From Pseudomonas piscis (lineage in GTDB: Bacteria; Pseudomonadota; Gammaproteobacteria; Pseudomonadales; Pseudomonadaceae): a DNA stretch of 64,000 nt. Location of the stretch: NCBI RefSeq assembly GCF_009380155.1, contig NZ_WHUV01000005.1:1-64000 (forward strand), given 5' to 3'. A model generated the notes under the pieces. The model ran no database searches, had not been told where the DNA came from, and was given only the letters and a program-made list of their open reading frames with translations. Each line of letters begins with the position of its first letter. Position 1 is the first letter of the stretch. Positions 52,601-60,895 of this stretch are shown piece by piece. The translations under genes and the position numbers were made by a program.

Positions 52601-53799
52601 TCATCAGCTTCAGGTTGCACAACGGCACGGGCTCCAGCGCTGCCAGCACGTTCAGCTTCATCGTCCAGCCGCGTCCGGACCCCACCAAGGATGGCGAAGT
52701 GATCGGCCTGCTCAATGCCCAAAGCCGGAGCGCAGAACGCTTTGCCAGTACCCAGATGGACAACTTCAACCATCGACTGGAACAACTGCATCAAATGCGT
52801 TGCGAGCGCAATTCGTTCAATGCCAGCCTGCGCAAGGACGGTAGCGACCTGCCCCTGGGCGAGATGGCCAAGGCCATCGAGCAGCAACTGGGGAGTTCGG
52901 CAAACCAGACCGAGCAGCAAAAACGCGAAGCTGCGAGCGCTGCGCAAAATGGCGAGTGCCAACAGCAGGCCCTGGCGTTCTGGAGCGATGGTTTCGTCAA
53001 CAACGGCTCGACCCATGCCCGCGGCGCCCGTGACAACAGCTTCACCACCATGGGCCTGAGCGCCGGTGCCGACTATCGCCTGTCGCCTACCGTCATCGCC
53101 GGTATAGGCATCGGCTACGGCACTGATCGCAGCGAGATTGGCGACCACAAGACCCGCAGCGATGCGGACGCCATCGGCATCGCCACCTATCTGAGCCTGA
53201 ACCCCGCCTCGCAGTTCTACCTGGACGGCTTGCTGGGCTATAACCGCATCAGCTTCGATTCGCGTCGCTACATCACCGGCAGCGCCAACGACTACGCCCG
53301 TGGCTCGCGCGATGCCGACCAGTTGTTCGCGTCCCTCACCGCCAGCTACGAATACCGCCAGGGCCAGCTGTCGCTGACGCCCTATGGGCGTTTCAATGCC
53401 AGCACCACGCGCCTGGACGCCTTCAGAGAAAACGGTGGAGGCATCTACAGCCTGTCCTATGAGGAACAGCGCCAGCAGAACTTCACGTCCTACCTGGGCC
53501 TGCGTACCGGCTATGACCTGATGACCCGGGTCGGTGTGGTCACTCCCAAGGTAGGCCTGGCTTGGGGGCACAATTTCAGCACCCACAGCGACTACAAGAT
53601 GCGCTACACCGACCAGGGCGACGAGGGCATCTTGTATCGCCTCAAGCCTGACGCCCAGGACAGCGATTTCGCCAGCCTGGACATGGGTATGGACTTCAAC
53701 CTCGGACGCGCCTGGCAACTGGGCTTCTCCTACAAGACCGCCCTGGGCTCCGATGAGCGCAACGACAGCTTCCGCCTGGGCCTGAACGGCAAGTTCTAG
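49618..53799 (+). CDS. giant Ig-repeat autotransporter adhesin
   Basis: 1,393 residues from ATG 49,618 (AGGAAG site). In order: a signal peptide (cleavage near QAMAAAP, residue 34); a putative-Ig (He_PIG-like) domain to about 140; a TIG/IPT domain (TLTSVSPNTGTTAGATAVTLSGTNL) to about 225; and four 175-residue repeats at 236-935. Each repeat is a cadherin/tandem-95-like module (NPITL...GTSITYTPTAGYSGSDTFAYTATNASGTSSPA) plus a He_PIG module (GTAYS...SGSLPAGLSL...ISGTPTASGT). A further Ig-like segment to about 1,015, a helical linker, and a type V autotransporter beta-barrel (about 1,120-1,393) ending SFRLGLNGKF complete it. It should display a long rod on the cell surface. It closes a cluster with three collar proteins and a GNAT enzyme, suggesting a joint surface structure. 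Confidence 0.9.
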   Translation: MKTPLIALGTWVKRPLLSLFMLLVMLPLANQAMAAAPVITSPASGSTLPSVAVGQSMSIPISSTGGALPLDKWVECDANDPDYDGVTPCLPSGLILDPSPGSATTTLHGAPTTAGSYTFSITLNDGLNQGGVATYTLLVTGGATPTLTSVSPNTGTTAGATAVTLSGTNLTGATAVSFGGTAATGFSVSNASTITATTPAHAAGAVNVMVTTPSGTATLTNAYTYAVPAPTVGPVSATVVANSSSNPITLSLSGGAATSVAVSTAATHGTATATGTSITYTPTAGYSGSDTFAYTATNASGTSSPATVTITVSAPTLAITPTTVPNGTQGTAYSTTLTASGGTAPYTYAITSGSLPAGLSLHTSSGLVSGTPSASGTANLTVTATDANSATGSRAYTLTINAQAPVANAVSATVVANSSSNPITLNITGGTAASVAVATAATHGTATATGTSITYTPTAGYSGSDTFAYTATNASGTSSPATVTITVSAPTLVITPASFSNGTVGTAYSIILSTSGGTAPYSYNITSGSLPSGLSLNTITGAINGTPTASGTSNLTITSTDNNGVTGNQAYSLQINAQAPVANSVSATLAANSISNPITLSLSGGAATSVAVSTAATHGTATATGTSITYTPAPGYSGSDTFAYTATNASGTSSPATVSLTINAPTLVITPASFTNGTVGTAYSTILSTSGGTVPYSYNITSGSLPAGLSLNTLTGAISGTPTASGTSNLTITSTDNNGVTGNQAYSLQINAQAPVANSVSATVAANSSSNSITLSITGGAATSVAVSTAATHGTATATGTSITYTPTAGYSGNDTFAYTATNASGTSSPATVTLTVSAPTLSINPATLGAGTSGTAYSAVLSSSGGSAPYTYSITSGSLPAGLSLNSSTGTISGTPTASGTSNLTLTSTDSNGATGSRAYSISISAVPISVPASSQILSAGEEAIVDLTQGATGGPFTQVILGTVSPASAGRAMMRGPFSMRFVPSAAFAGTAIISFRLHNGTGSSAASTFSFIVQPRPDPTKDGEVIGLLNAQSRSAERFASTQMDNFNHRLEQLHQMRCERNSFNASLRKDGSDLPLGEMAKAIEQQLGSSANQTEQQKREAASAAQNGECQQQALAFWSDGFVNNGSTHARGARDNSFTTMGLSAGADYRLSPTVIAGIGIGYGTDRSEIGDHKTRSDADAIGIATYLSLNPASQFYLDGLLGYNRISFDSRRYITGSANDYARGSRDADQLFASLTASYEYRQGQLSLTPYGRFNASTTRLDAFRENGGGIYSLSYEEQRQQNFTSYLGLRTGYDLMTRVGVVTPKVGLAWGHNFSTHSDYKMRYTDQGDEGILYRLKPDAQDSDFASLDMGMDFNLGRAWQLGFSYKTALGSDERNDSFRLGLNGKF
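50323..52422 (+). repeat. four tandem 525-bp repeats inside the autotransporter gene
   Basis: The landmark AGCGCCACG recurs at 50,323, 50,848, 51,373 and 51,898, exactly 525 bp (175 codons) apart each time. Long stretches (for example the TATACCGCCACCAACGCCAG block) are nearly identical between units. The fourth unit is somewhat more diverged at its end. Such homogenised repeats invite unequal crossing-over and copy-number change. Confidence 0.92.
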
Positions 53800-53864
53800 A
53801 CCTAAAATAGGCTAGCGGTAGTGGCCGGCACCATGCAGCGGGAACCCCTTCCCCTGTACTGCAG

Positions 53865-53908
53865 AAAAAAACACCCCGCCGGAGCCAGGCTCCGGCGGGG
53901 TGTTTTTT
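53865..53908. terminator. bidirectional terminator
   Basis: A symmetric hairpin with stem ACACCCCGCCGGA / TCCGGCGGGGTGT (53,871-53,883 and 53,891-53,903) has six A's on its left and six T's on its right. It serves the autotransporter gene on the plus strand and the aminotransferase gene on the minus strand. Confidence 0.92.
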
Positions 53909-53947
53909 CTCACCCGATAACGGATCGGGACAAGCGCCTATCGACCA

Positions 53948-55348
53948 TCAGGCCGCTGGCAAGCTCCCGGCGTCGATCTCACCTGCGGTGCGCTCCAGCG
54001 CGCGACGGGTCTTGTCCACCAGCTCGTCGATATCCGTCCGAGTCGCCACCAGGGCCGGGGCCATGATCATCCGGCCCAGGGTCGAGCGAATGATCACCCC
54101 CTCCTCGAAACCCAGGGTGCGACAGCGCCAGGCGATGTCGTTCTCGTTGGCGAAGCGCTGGCGGCTGGCCTTGTCCTTGGCCAATTGCAAGGCGGCCACC
54201 AGACCGGTGCCCTGGATCTCTCCAATCAGCGGATGGTTGCCGAACACCTCCCGCAGGCACTGCTGCAAGTACGGGCCGGTATCGTCGCGGACCCGGTCCA
54301 CCACGCCCTCGTCGCGCAAGGCCTTGAGGTTGGCGATGGCCACGGCCGCCGCCACCGGATGCCCGGAATAGGTCAGGCCGTGGGCGAACACGCCACCCTC
54401 CTCCACCAGCACCTGGGCGATGCGCTTGCCCAGCACCAGGCCACCCATGGGCACGTAGCCACTGGTCAGGCCCTTGGCGATGGACAGGGTGTCGGGCTCG
54501 AAACCGAAATGCTGGTGGGCGAACCACTGGCCGGTGCGCCCGAACCCGCCGATCACCTCGTCGGCGCACAGCAGCACGTCGTACTGGCGGCAGATGCGCT
54601 GGATCTCTGGCCAGTAGCTTTGCGGCGGGAAGATCATGCCCCCTGCGCCCTGGAAGGGTTCGGCGATGAACCCGGCGACGTTCTCGGCCCCCAGTTCGAG
54701 GATCTTCTCCTCCAATTGCCGGGCGCAACGCAGGCCGAACTCGGCCGGGCTCAAGTTGCCCTCATGGGCGAACCAGTAGGGTTCGTCGATATGCGCGACA
54801 TCCGGAATCAGCCCGCCCATTTCATGCATGAACTTCATGCCGCCCAGGGCCGTGGCCGCGAGCGTCGAGCCGTGATAGCCGTTCCAGCGGCCGATCATCA
54901 CCTTCTTCTGCGGCTGGCCGAGGATCTGCCAGTAGCGGCGCACAGTGCGGATCAGCACCTCATTGGCCTCGGAACCGGAATTGGTGTAGATGGCATGGCT
55001 GTAGTGCGCCGGCAACAGGCTGAACAACAGCTCGGACAACTCCACCACCGCCGGGTGGGTGGTGTGGAAGAACATGTTGTAGTACGGCAGCTGTTCGAGC
55101 TGGGCCGTGGCCGCGGCCGCCAGGTCCTTGCGGCCATAACCGAGGTTGGTGCACCACAGGCCGGACATGCCATCCAGGTAGCGCTTGCCGTCGTTGTCCC
55201 AGAGCTGCAGGCCCTGGCCACGCACGATCACCCGTGGGCCCTCGGCGTTCAGGGCCTTCTGGTCGAGGAAGGCGTGGATATGGTGCGCCGCGTCCAGATC
55301 CTGGTAGTCCCGGGTGCTGCGCTGCGGCTGGGGATTGGAAGCACTCAT
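53948..55348 (-). CDS. class III aminotransferase, SpuC-like (polyamine/omega-amino acid:pyruvate)
   Basis: This 466-residue PLP enzyme closely resembles SpuC. It has YLDGMSGLWCTNLGYGRKDL, YYNMFFHTTHPAVVELSELL, IGRWNGYHGSTLAATALGGMKFMHE, ADEVIGGFGRTGQWF and the Schiff-base Lys292 in SIAKGLTSGYVPMGG. It should transfer an amino group from a diamine or omega-amino acid to pyruvate. I choose ATG 55,348 (AGGAG site); a longer frame exists only because it overlaps the permease gene. It overlaps the permease stop by four bases, so uptake and transamination are co-expressed. Confidence 0.9.
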   Translation of the reverse strand: MSASNPQPQRSTRDYQDLDAAHHIHAFLDQKALNAEGPRVIVRGQGLQLWDNDGKRYLDGMSGLWCTNLGYGRKDLAAAATAQLEQLPYYNMFFHTTHPAVVELSELLFSLLPAHYSHAIYTNSGSEANEVLIRTVRRYWQILGQPQKKVMIGRWNGYHGSTLAATALGGMKFMHEMGGLIPDVAHIDEPYWFAHEGNLSPAEFGLRCARQLEEKILELGAENVAGFIAEPFQGAGGMIFPPQSYWPEIQRICRQYDVLLCADEVIGGFGRTGQWFAHQHFGFEPDTLSIAKGLTSGYVPMGGLVLGKRIAQVLVEEGGVFAHGLTYSGHPVAAAVAIANLKALRDEGVVDRVRDDTGPYLQQCLREVFGNHPLIGEIQGTGLVAALQLAKDKASRQRFANENDIAWRCRTLGFEEGVIIRSTLGRMIMAPALVATRTDIDELVDKTRRALERTAGEIDAGSLPAA

Positions 55349-56790
55349 GGTCGTTCTCCTGCACTGTAGGTGGATTGCTCGGAAGGGGTTGTCGGGGCGG
55401 CCGGCACCAGGGGTTCGGGGACGAACAGCGGCTTGTGCATCACTAGCTTGACCCAGAGCACGGCGATCAACGAGATGATCCCCAGCACCACCCCGGCGCT
55501 GCCGAAGATCCGCGCAGTCATCTCCGGCGCCGGCGAAGCGTGGTAGATCGCGAACAGCATGCCGCCGATACCCACCACCTGGGGCCAGGGATAGAACGGC
55601 GAGCGGAACGGCCGGGGCGCGTCCGGATAGCGCCGGCGCAGGGCGATCACGTCGATGTGCACGATGATGTAGGCCAAGAGCCAGGCCAGGGCCGCGGCCA
55701 GCAACAGCAGGCTGACCGAATCCGGGTCCTGGCCCAGCAACAGGATCGGCAGGCCGGTGATGGCGGCGATGAACAGCACCGCTACCCAGGGCGTGCGGGT
55801 GCCCGTGCTCAGGCGCTTGAACTGGGGAAAGGCCTGACCGTTCTGGGCCATGCCGTAGAGCATGCGGGGCAGCGCCGCCAGTGACGAGTTGACCGTGCTG
55901 CAGGTAGCGGTGAGCACCGCGCCCACCAGGAACGCCTTGCCGGTCTCGCCGAACACCGTGGTGGCGAACAGGAAATGCGGCAGCGGATCGCTCGCCAGCT
56001 GGTCCCGGGGGATGCACAGCAAGGCGCCCAGACAATACAGGGTGATCACCAGGAAAATCAGGCTCAGGCCGATGATCATCGAGCGCGGGATATTGCGCTC
56101 CGGACGCTTGGTCTCCTCCACCAGCGGGCAGACGAACTCGGCGCCGACGAAGCCCCAGATGGCCATTGCCGCCAGAGCCAGGGCCCCGAAGTGCAGCGGG
56201 TTCCAGCCCTGGTCCAGGGGCAGTTGCAGGTCGGCCTGGGGACTGCCGATGGCCCCCAGGCCCAGGGTCAGCAAGATCACCACCATCACCACCGCCAACA
56301 CCGTCTGCAGCTTGGCGAACACGTCGATGCCCAGCAGGTTGAGCACGGTGAAGGTGCCCAGCACGCCATAGGCCACCACCATGGGCGGCAGCGCGCCGGG
56401 GTAGACCTTGCCGATGATCAGGTCCAGGAGCAGCAGCTCGGCGGACAGGGCGAACATCGCCACCACCATGTAGCCGGAGAAGGTCGCGAGGATCGCCGGG
56501 AAGTGCCCGATGGCCACCTCGGTGTAGCTGCTCAGGCTACCGGCCCGGGGCACCAGCAGCGCCAGTTCGGAAAACGACAAGGCATAGGTAAGGGCCAGCA
56601 GGTAGCCCAGCAGCAGCGGGATGAAGAACCCCATGCCGGCCATGCCTGCGCCTTGCAGCATCATCACCATCACTCCCTGGGAAACCACCAGGCCCACGGC
56701 CACCGAGATCAGCGAGCCCAGGCCCAGGACCCGGCGCAAACCACCCTTGGCGGCGGAACCCGTGGCCCCGTCCAAGACATTCGTCGTCAT
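55345..56790 (-). CDS. APC-family amino acid/polyamine permease
   Basis: This 481-residue permease has about 12 membrane helices. The first helix (LRRVLGLGSLISVAVGLVVSQGVMVMMLQGAGMAG) replaces the usual G-x-G-I-G motif region, and EFVCPLVEETKRPERNIPRSMIIGLSLIFLVITLYCLG is the hallmark APC loop and helix 6. Start ATG 56,790 agrees with the family; the frame is open further upstream without homology. The next gene (aminotransferase) overlaps its stop, and the aldehyde dehydrogenase gene is 91 bases upstream. The likely substrate is an amine or amino acid fed to those enzymes. Confidence 0.87.
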   Translation of the reverse strand: MTTNVLDGATGSAAKGGLRRVLGLGSLISVAVGLVVSQGVMVMMLQGAGMAGMGFFIPLLLGYLLALTYALSFSELALLVPRAGSLSSYTEVAIGHFPAILATFSGYMVVAMFALSAELLLLDLIIGKVYPGALPPMVVAYGVLGTFTVLNLLGIDVFAKLQTVLAVVMVVILLTLGLGAIGSPQADLQLPLDQGWNPLHFGALALAAMAIWGFVGAEFVCPLVEETKRPERNIPRSMIIGLSLIFLVITLYCLGALLCIPRDQLASDPLPHFLFATTVFGETGKAFLVGAVLTATCSTVNSSLAALPRMLYGMAQNGQAFPQFKRLSTGTRTPWVAVLFIAAITGLPILLLGQDPDSVSLLLLAAALAWLLAYIIVHIDVIALRRRYPDAPRPFRSPFYPWPQVVGIGGMLFAIYHASPAPEMTARIFGSAGVVLGIISLIAVLWVKLVMHKPLFVPEPLVPAAPTTPSEQSTYSAGERP

Positions 56791-56819
56791 GCCACATACT
56801 CCGTTCTTATTGTTGTGAG

Positions 56820-56839
56820 CCTGCCGCCAGGGCGGCAGG
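56820..56839 (-). terminator. hairpin between aldehyde dehydrogenase and permease genes
   Basis: CCTGCCGCC (56,820-56,828) pairs with GGCGGCAGG (56,831-56,839) with a two-base loop, midway between two genes of the same strand. Without a T-run it is more likely an intra-operon stem or attenuator than a full stop. Confidence 0.5.
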
Positions 56840-56881
56840 CGCGACGGCACCCGCACGGCGCCGCAAGGCATCGAGCAGGAT

Positions 56882-58372
56882 TCAGCGCAGCTGGAACCAG
56901 GTGGTCTTGAGCTGGGTGTATTTATCGAAGGCATGCAGCGACAGGTCGCGGCCGAAACCCGACTGCCGGGCACCGCCAAAGGGCACGGTGACGTCCAGGG
57001 CATCCACGGTGTTCACCGACACGGTGCCGACCCGCAGCTGCCGGGCCACGCGATGGGCCCGGTTGAGGTCGTCGGTCCACAGCGAGGCCGCCAGGCCGTA
57101 GACGCTGTCGTTGGCCAGGGCGATGGCCTGTTCCTCGCTGTCGAATGCGCTCACCGCCAGCACTGGGCCGAACACCTCTTCGCGGGCGATGCTCATCTGC
57201 GGCTGGACACCGGTGAAGATGGTCGGCTCGATGTAGTTTTCGCTGTCGTCGATCCGCAGGCGCCGGCCACCACAGGCCAACTGCGCGCCCTGTTCCCGGG
57301 CCCGCTCGATATGGGCCATGACACTGGCAGCCTGGCGTGCATCGACCATGGCCCCGGCGCGGCTGGCCGGGTCCAGGGGATTGCCGGGGCGCCAGTCCCG
57401 GGCCTTGGCCAGCAGGCGCTCGACGAATTCATCGTGGATGCTGCGCTGCACCAGCAACCGCGAGTTGGCCGAGCACACCTCGCCCTGGTTGTAGAAGATG
57501 CCGAATGCGGCCTTCTCGGCGGCCAGGTCCAGGTCCTGGCAATCGGCGAACACCAGGTTCGGACTCTTGCCGCCACACTCCAGCCAGACCTGCTTGAGGT
57601 TGGACTGCGCCGAATACTGCATGAAGTACTTGCCCACCTCGGTGGACCCGGTGAATACCAGGCAGTCCACATCCGGGTGAAAGCCCAGGGCGCGCCCGGC
57701 CTCGGGCCCCAGGCCCGGCACCACGTTGAGCACGCCTTCGGGCAGACCAGCCTCCAGCGCCAGCTCGGCCAGGCGCAGGGCCGAGAACGGCGATTGCTCG
57801 GCGGGCTTGAGCACCACCGAGTTGCCGGTCGCCAGGGCCGGTGCCAACTTCCAGGCGGCCATGTCCAGGGGATAGTTCCAGGGCACCACGGCAGCGACCA
57901 CTCCCAGTGGCTCGCGGCGGATGCTGACATGGCTGTCGGCCGCGCCGGGGGCTACCTGGTCGTAGAGTTTGTCGATGCTCTCGGCGTACCAGGCGAAGAC
58001 GTTGGCGGCGCCAGGCACATCGACATTCCAGGCTTCCATCACCGGCTTGCCCATGTTCAGCGAATCCAGCAAGGCCAGCTCCTCGCGGTGCTCGAGCAGC
58101 AACTGGGCCAGGCGCAGCAGTACCCGCTTGCGCTGTACGGGGGCCATGCGCGCCCAGGGCCCCTGTTCATAGGCTTGGCGGGCGTTGGCCACTGCCAGCT
58201 CGACATCGTCGGCATTGCAGGCACTGACCTGGGCCAGCACCTGGCCGGTGGCGGGGTTGATGGCGTCGAAGGTCGCGCCTGACCGCGCCGGCTGGCGGCG
58301 TCCGCCGATCAGCGCCTGGTCTATGAATGTCTGTTGGGCAGCCCGTTGCTGCCAGTAACGAAGATCGAACAC
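56882..58372 (-). CDS. aldehyde dehydrogenase (PuuC/KauB-like)
   Basis: This 496-residue NAD(P)-dependent aldehyde dehydrogenase has VVAAVVPWNYPLDMAAWKLAPALATGNSVVLKPAEQSP, FTGSTEVGKYFMQYSAQSNLKQVWLECGGKSP with general base Glu265, and QGEVCSANSRL with nucleophile Cys300. It ends FGGARQSGFGRDLSLHAFDKYTQLKTTW. The FDLRYWQQRA start and overall text fit the gamma-glutamyl-aminobutyraldehyde / omega-aminoaldehyde group. It would oxidise the aldehyde made by the SpuC-like enzyme encoded downstream. A 45-bp leader motif shared with the monooxygenase operon lies upstream. Confidence 0.9.
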   Translation of the reverse strand: MFDLRYWQQRAAQQTFIDQALIGGRRQPARSGATFDAINPATGQVLAQVSACNADDVELAVANARQAYEQGPWARMAPVQRKRVLLRLAQLLLEHREELALLDSLNMGKPVMEAWNVDVPGAANVFAWYAESIDKLYDQVAPGAADSHVSIRREPLGVVAAVVPWNYPLDMAAWKLAPALATGNSVVLKPAEQSPFSALRLAELALEAGLPEGVLNVVPGLGPEAGRALGFHPDVDCLVFTGSTEVGKYFMQYSAQSNLKQVWLECGGKSPNLVFADCQDLDLAAEKAAFGIFYNQGEVCSANSRLLVQRSIHDEFVERLLAKARDWRPGNPLDPASRAGAMVDARQAASVMAHIERAREQGAQLACGGRRLRIDDSENYIEPTIFTGVQPQMSIAREEVFGPVLAVSAFDSEEQAIALANDSVYGLAASLWTDDLNRAHRVARQLRVGTVSVNTVDALDVTVPFGGARQSGFGRDLSLHAFDKYTQLKTTWFQLR

Positions 58373-58429
58373 GCTGCATGCCCTCGTCGGCCGTTGCGAC
58401 GGCCTGGTTGTTATAGGAGTTCAAGGCGA

Positions 58430-58474
58430 TGGTGCGTCACTGGGGAGCGGAGGAAAAATACTAAAAATATGCTC
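58430..58474. promoter_or_regulatory. shared leader motif, copy A
   Basis: A 45-bp segment, 58-102 bases upstream of the aldehyde dehydrogenase start, is alignable without gaps to 62,281-62,325 upstream of the monooxygenase gene (34 of 45 identical). The AT-rich core at 58,451-58,474 agrees at 21 of 24 positions. On the plus strand both begin TGGTGCG and end TGCTC. It is probably a binding site for a common regulator, or a promoter. Confidence 0.7.
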
Positions 58475-58592
58475 CAGTCCCATGAAAAAGCTCTGTAGCA
58501 AGATAAGCCTCGAAAGCCCGTCGCAGAGCCCTCGCGAACCGCAGCCCGGGCTGGCGCGCGGGGCTGTGCCAGGGTCGGCGGACGAGATCGAT

Positions 58593-59756
58593 TCAGGCCG
58601 GTTGCGCCAGCCAGTCCACCAGGCGCAGCAGCAGCGCATCGCAGGCCGCGAGCTGCTCCAGGCTGATGAACTCATCCGGCTTGTGTCCCTGGTCCATGCT
58701 GCCCGGCCCACACACCACCGTGGGAATGCCGGCCTCATGGAACAAGCCGCCCTCGGTGCCGAAGGCCACGGTGCCAAACTCCCGGGAGCCACTGAGCAGC
58801 GCCAGCAGTTCGGCAGCCTCGCTGTCGGGCGCGGTAGCCAGCCCCGGATAGGCGCTCAAGGGCTGCAGGTCGATGGCGGTATCGGCCTGCACGGCGCGCA
58901 TCCCAGGCAGCAACTGCTGCTGGGCATAGTCTTGCAACTCGTCCACCACCTGCTGGGGGTCGAAGCCCGGCAGGGTGCGCACCTCGAAATCGAACTGGCA
59001 ATCCTGCGGCACGATGTTCAATGCCCGGCCGCCACGGATGATGCCGGTCTGCAGCGTGGTGAAAGGCGGATCGAACCGTCGGTCATGGTGCTGCGGCTGC
59101 GCCAGGCGGGTACCGATCTCCCCGAGCTCGCCGATCAACCGCGCCGCGTACTCGATGGCGTTGACCCCCTGGGGCGCATAGGCCGAATGACAAGCGACGC
59201 CCCGCACCTGGCAGCGCATGGCCAGCTTGCCCTTGTGCCCCAGCACTGGCCGCAGCTCGGTGGGTTCGCCGATCAGGCACAGCAACGGCCGGTGCGCTCG
59301 GGCCTGCAAGCGGGCGAGCATCGGCCTTACGCCGAGGCAACCCACCTCCTCGTCATAAGAGAACGCCAGGTGCACGGGTAGCCGCAACGGCCGCCGGAGC
59401 AAGGCCGGTACCGCCGCCAGCACCGCGGCGATGAACCCCTTCATGTCTGCCGTGCCACGCCCGTACAGGCGCCCTTCATGCTCGCTCAGCACGAAGGGCT
59501 CCACCGTCCAGGCCTGGCCATCCACCGGGACCACGTCGGTGTGGCCGGAGAGCACGATGCCGCCACGGTCGTCGGGACCGATGCTGGCGAACAGGTTGGC
59601 CTTGGTGCGCTCGGGGTTGTAGATCAGCTCGCTGTCGACCCCGAGGCCCGCCAGGTAATCGCGGATGAAGGCAATCAGCTCCAGGTTGGAATCACGACTG
59701 ACCGTGGCGAAGCCCACCAACCGTGCCAGCAGTTCGCGGCTCGACGGCTCATTCAT
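58593..59756 (-). CDS. M20-family deacylase (acetylornithine-deacetylase-like)
   Basis: This 387-residue zinc aminoacylase of the ArgE/DapE family has metal motifs GHTDVVPVDGQAW, GRGTADMKGF and SYDEEVGCLG, with the catalytic Glu pair in DEE, and a dimerisation lid HSAYAPQGVNAIEYAARLI. It removes an acyl group from an amino acid or amine. It is not in an arginine-biosynthesis context: it follows DUF1028, RidA and a monooxygenase in one operon, so a catabolic N-acyl substrate is more likely. ATG 59,756 overlaps the DUF1028 stop by eight bases. Confidence 0.87.
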   Translation of the reverse strand: MNEPSSRELLARLVGFATVSRDSNLELIAFIRDYLAGLGVDSELIYNPERTKANLFASIGPDDRGGIVLSGHTDVVPVDGQAWTVEPFVLSEHEGRLYGRGTADMKGFIAAVLAAVPALLRRPLRLPVHLAFSYDEEVGCLGVRPMLARLQARAHRPLLCLIGEPTELRPVLGHKGKLAMRCQVRGVACHSAYAPQGVNAIEYAARLIGELGEIGTRLAQPQHHDRRFDPPFTTLQTGIIRGGRALNIVPQDCQFDFEVRTLPGFDPQQVVDELQDYAQQQLLPGMRAVQADTAIDLQPLSAYPGLATAPDSEAAELLALLSGSREFGTVAFGTEGGLFHEAGIPTVVCGPGSMDQGHKPDEFISLEQLAACDALLLRLVDWLAQPA

Positions 59757-60426
59757 TGCCCGGCACTCCATAGCTGGGGGCCGCCGTGGGGTCCAGGGCC
59801 CGGGTCAGGTAGTCCTGCATCTGCGGGCGATAGGCTTGCCACAGATCATTGAGCTGACCGATGGGGTTCTCTTCGGCCCAGTCCACCCGCAGGTCGACCA
59901 CGGGCCAGGTCAGGTCGTCCGCCACCATCAGCGCCGCCGAATGCACCGGCCCGGCCTCGCCGCCGGCGCGCATCGCGGCGTGCATCGCCGCCAGCAAGCG
60001 TTCGGCGAGCATCCCCGGGGTGCCCTCGAAGGCTTGGACCATGGCCTCGATGACCTCGGTCCCGGCCAACAGGTTGCCGGCCGCTACGCACTGCTCGCCA
60101 GCCACGGCGTTGTGGGTGCCCAGGGCCTGCTGGCCGCTGAACAGCGCGGTGCGCCCCTGGTCGTCGATTACCGTGACCTGGCGGTACTGGCTCCAGCCAT
60201 TGCGCCCCAGGGCCTGTTGCAGCGCCTGCTGCGGTTCCAGCTTGTAGCTCTCCAGCAGGTCGAGGATCTGCGGCCCCAGGGCCGGCAGGGTGACGTTCTG
60301 GGTGGCTACCGCCCCGACCCCGGCCCGCACCCAGGGACAGCGTGCGCCCACGGCGATGCTCGAGGAACTGATGGCAATGCCCAGCTGGCCGGTTTCGGCG
60401 CAGCGCCCAACGATGGAAAAAGTCAT
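59749..60426 (-). CDS. DUF1028-family protein (Ntn-hydrolase-like)
   Basis: This 225-residue protein matches PF06267 (DUF1028): it starts MTFSIVGRCAETGQLGIAISSSSIAVGARCPWVRAGVGAVATQNVTLP, then VIDDQGRTALFSGQ and CVAAGNLLAGTEVIEAM. The fold resembles Ntn hydrolases, and family members often sit beside RidA and M20 genes in amino-acid or pyrimidine-like catabolic operons. The reaction is not known. It overlaps the deacylase gene and lies 58 bases after RidA. Confidence 0.85.
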   Translation of the reverse strand: MTFSIVGRCAETGQLGIAISSSSIAVGARCPWVRAGVGAVATQNVTLPALGPQILDLLESYKLEPQQALQQALGRNGWSQYRQVTVIDDQGRTALFSGQQALGTHNAVAGEQCVAAGNLLAGTEVIEAMVQAFEGTPGMLAERLLAAMHAAMRAGGEAGPVHSAALMVADDLTWPVVDLRVDWAEENPIGQLNDLWQAYRPQMQDYLTRALDPTAAPSYGVPGNE

Positions 60427-60484
60427 GGCAACGATAGCTCCTGGGGCGGGCCAAGCGGCGCCGCCGAACTCCACAGTACGGCAC

Positions 60485-60895
60485 TCACTCGGGAATCACC
60501 GCGATCACGTCGATCTCCATCAGCCACTGGGGCTGGCCCAGGGCCGCGACCACCAGGCCGGTGGAGATCGGGAACACGCCCTTGAGCCACTTGCCCACCT
60601 CCTGGTAGACCGGCTCGCGATAGCGCGGATCGATGAGGTAGGTAGTGGTCTTGACGATATGGGCCAGCTCGCTGCCGGCCTCCTCCAGCAACTGCTTGAC
60701 GTTCTTCATCGCCTGTTCGGCCTGGGCTCGTGGATCGCCGAGCCCCACCAGGTTGCCGGCGAAATCGGTGCCCACCTGGCCCCGGACATACACCGTGTTG
60801 CCGGCGCGCACCGCCTGGCAGAGGTCGTTGTCCAGGGTCTGGTTGGGATAGGTGTCCTTGGTGTTGAACATGCGGATACGGGTATGGACTGGCAT
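60485..60895 (-). CDS. RidA/YjgF-family protein
   Basis: This 136-residue member of the Rid family shows PNQTLDNDLCQAVRAGNTVYVRGQVGTDFAGNLVG, AEQAMKNVKQLLEEAGSELAHIVKTTTYLIDPRYR and a C-terminal MEIDVIAVIPE. RidA hydrolyses reactive enamine/imine intermediates; the canonical catalytic Arg of RidA (in a '..R..V' near the C-terminus) is not clearly present, so it is probably one of the Rid1-7 subgroups with altered activity. It starts one base inside the monooxygenase stop (TGATG). It likely handles an imine made by a partner enzyme. Confidence 0.87.
   Translation of the reverse strand: MPVHTRIRMFNTKDTYPNQTLDNDLCQAVRAGNTVYVRGQVGTDFAGNLVGLGDPRAQAEQAMKNVKQLLEEAGSELAHIVKTTTYLIDPRYREPVYQEVGKWLKGVFPISTGLVVAALGQPQWLMEIDVIAVIPE

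Noticed and set aside
49912..53718. A 1,268-codon open frame antisense to the autotransporter gene
   Set aside because: It mirrors the repetitive, GC-biased codons of the real gene; its translation is low-complexity, lacks a signal or domain, and the plus strand has clear Ig and barrel homology.
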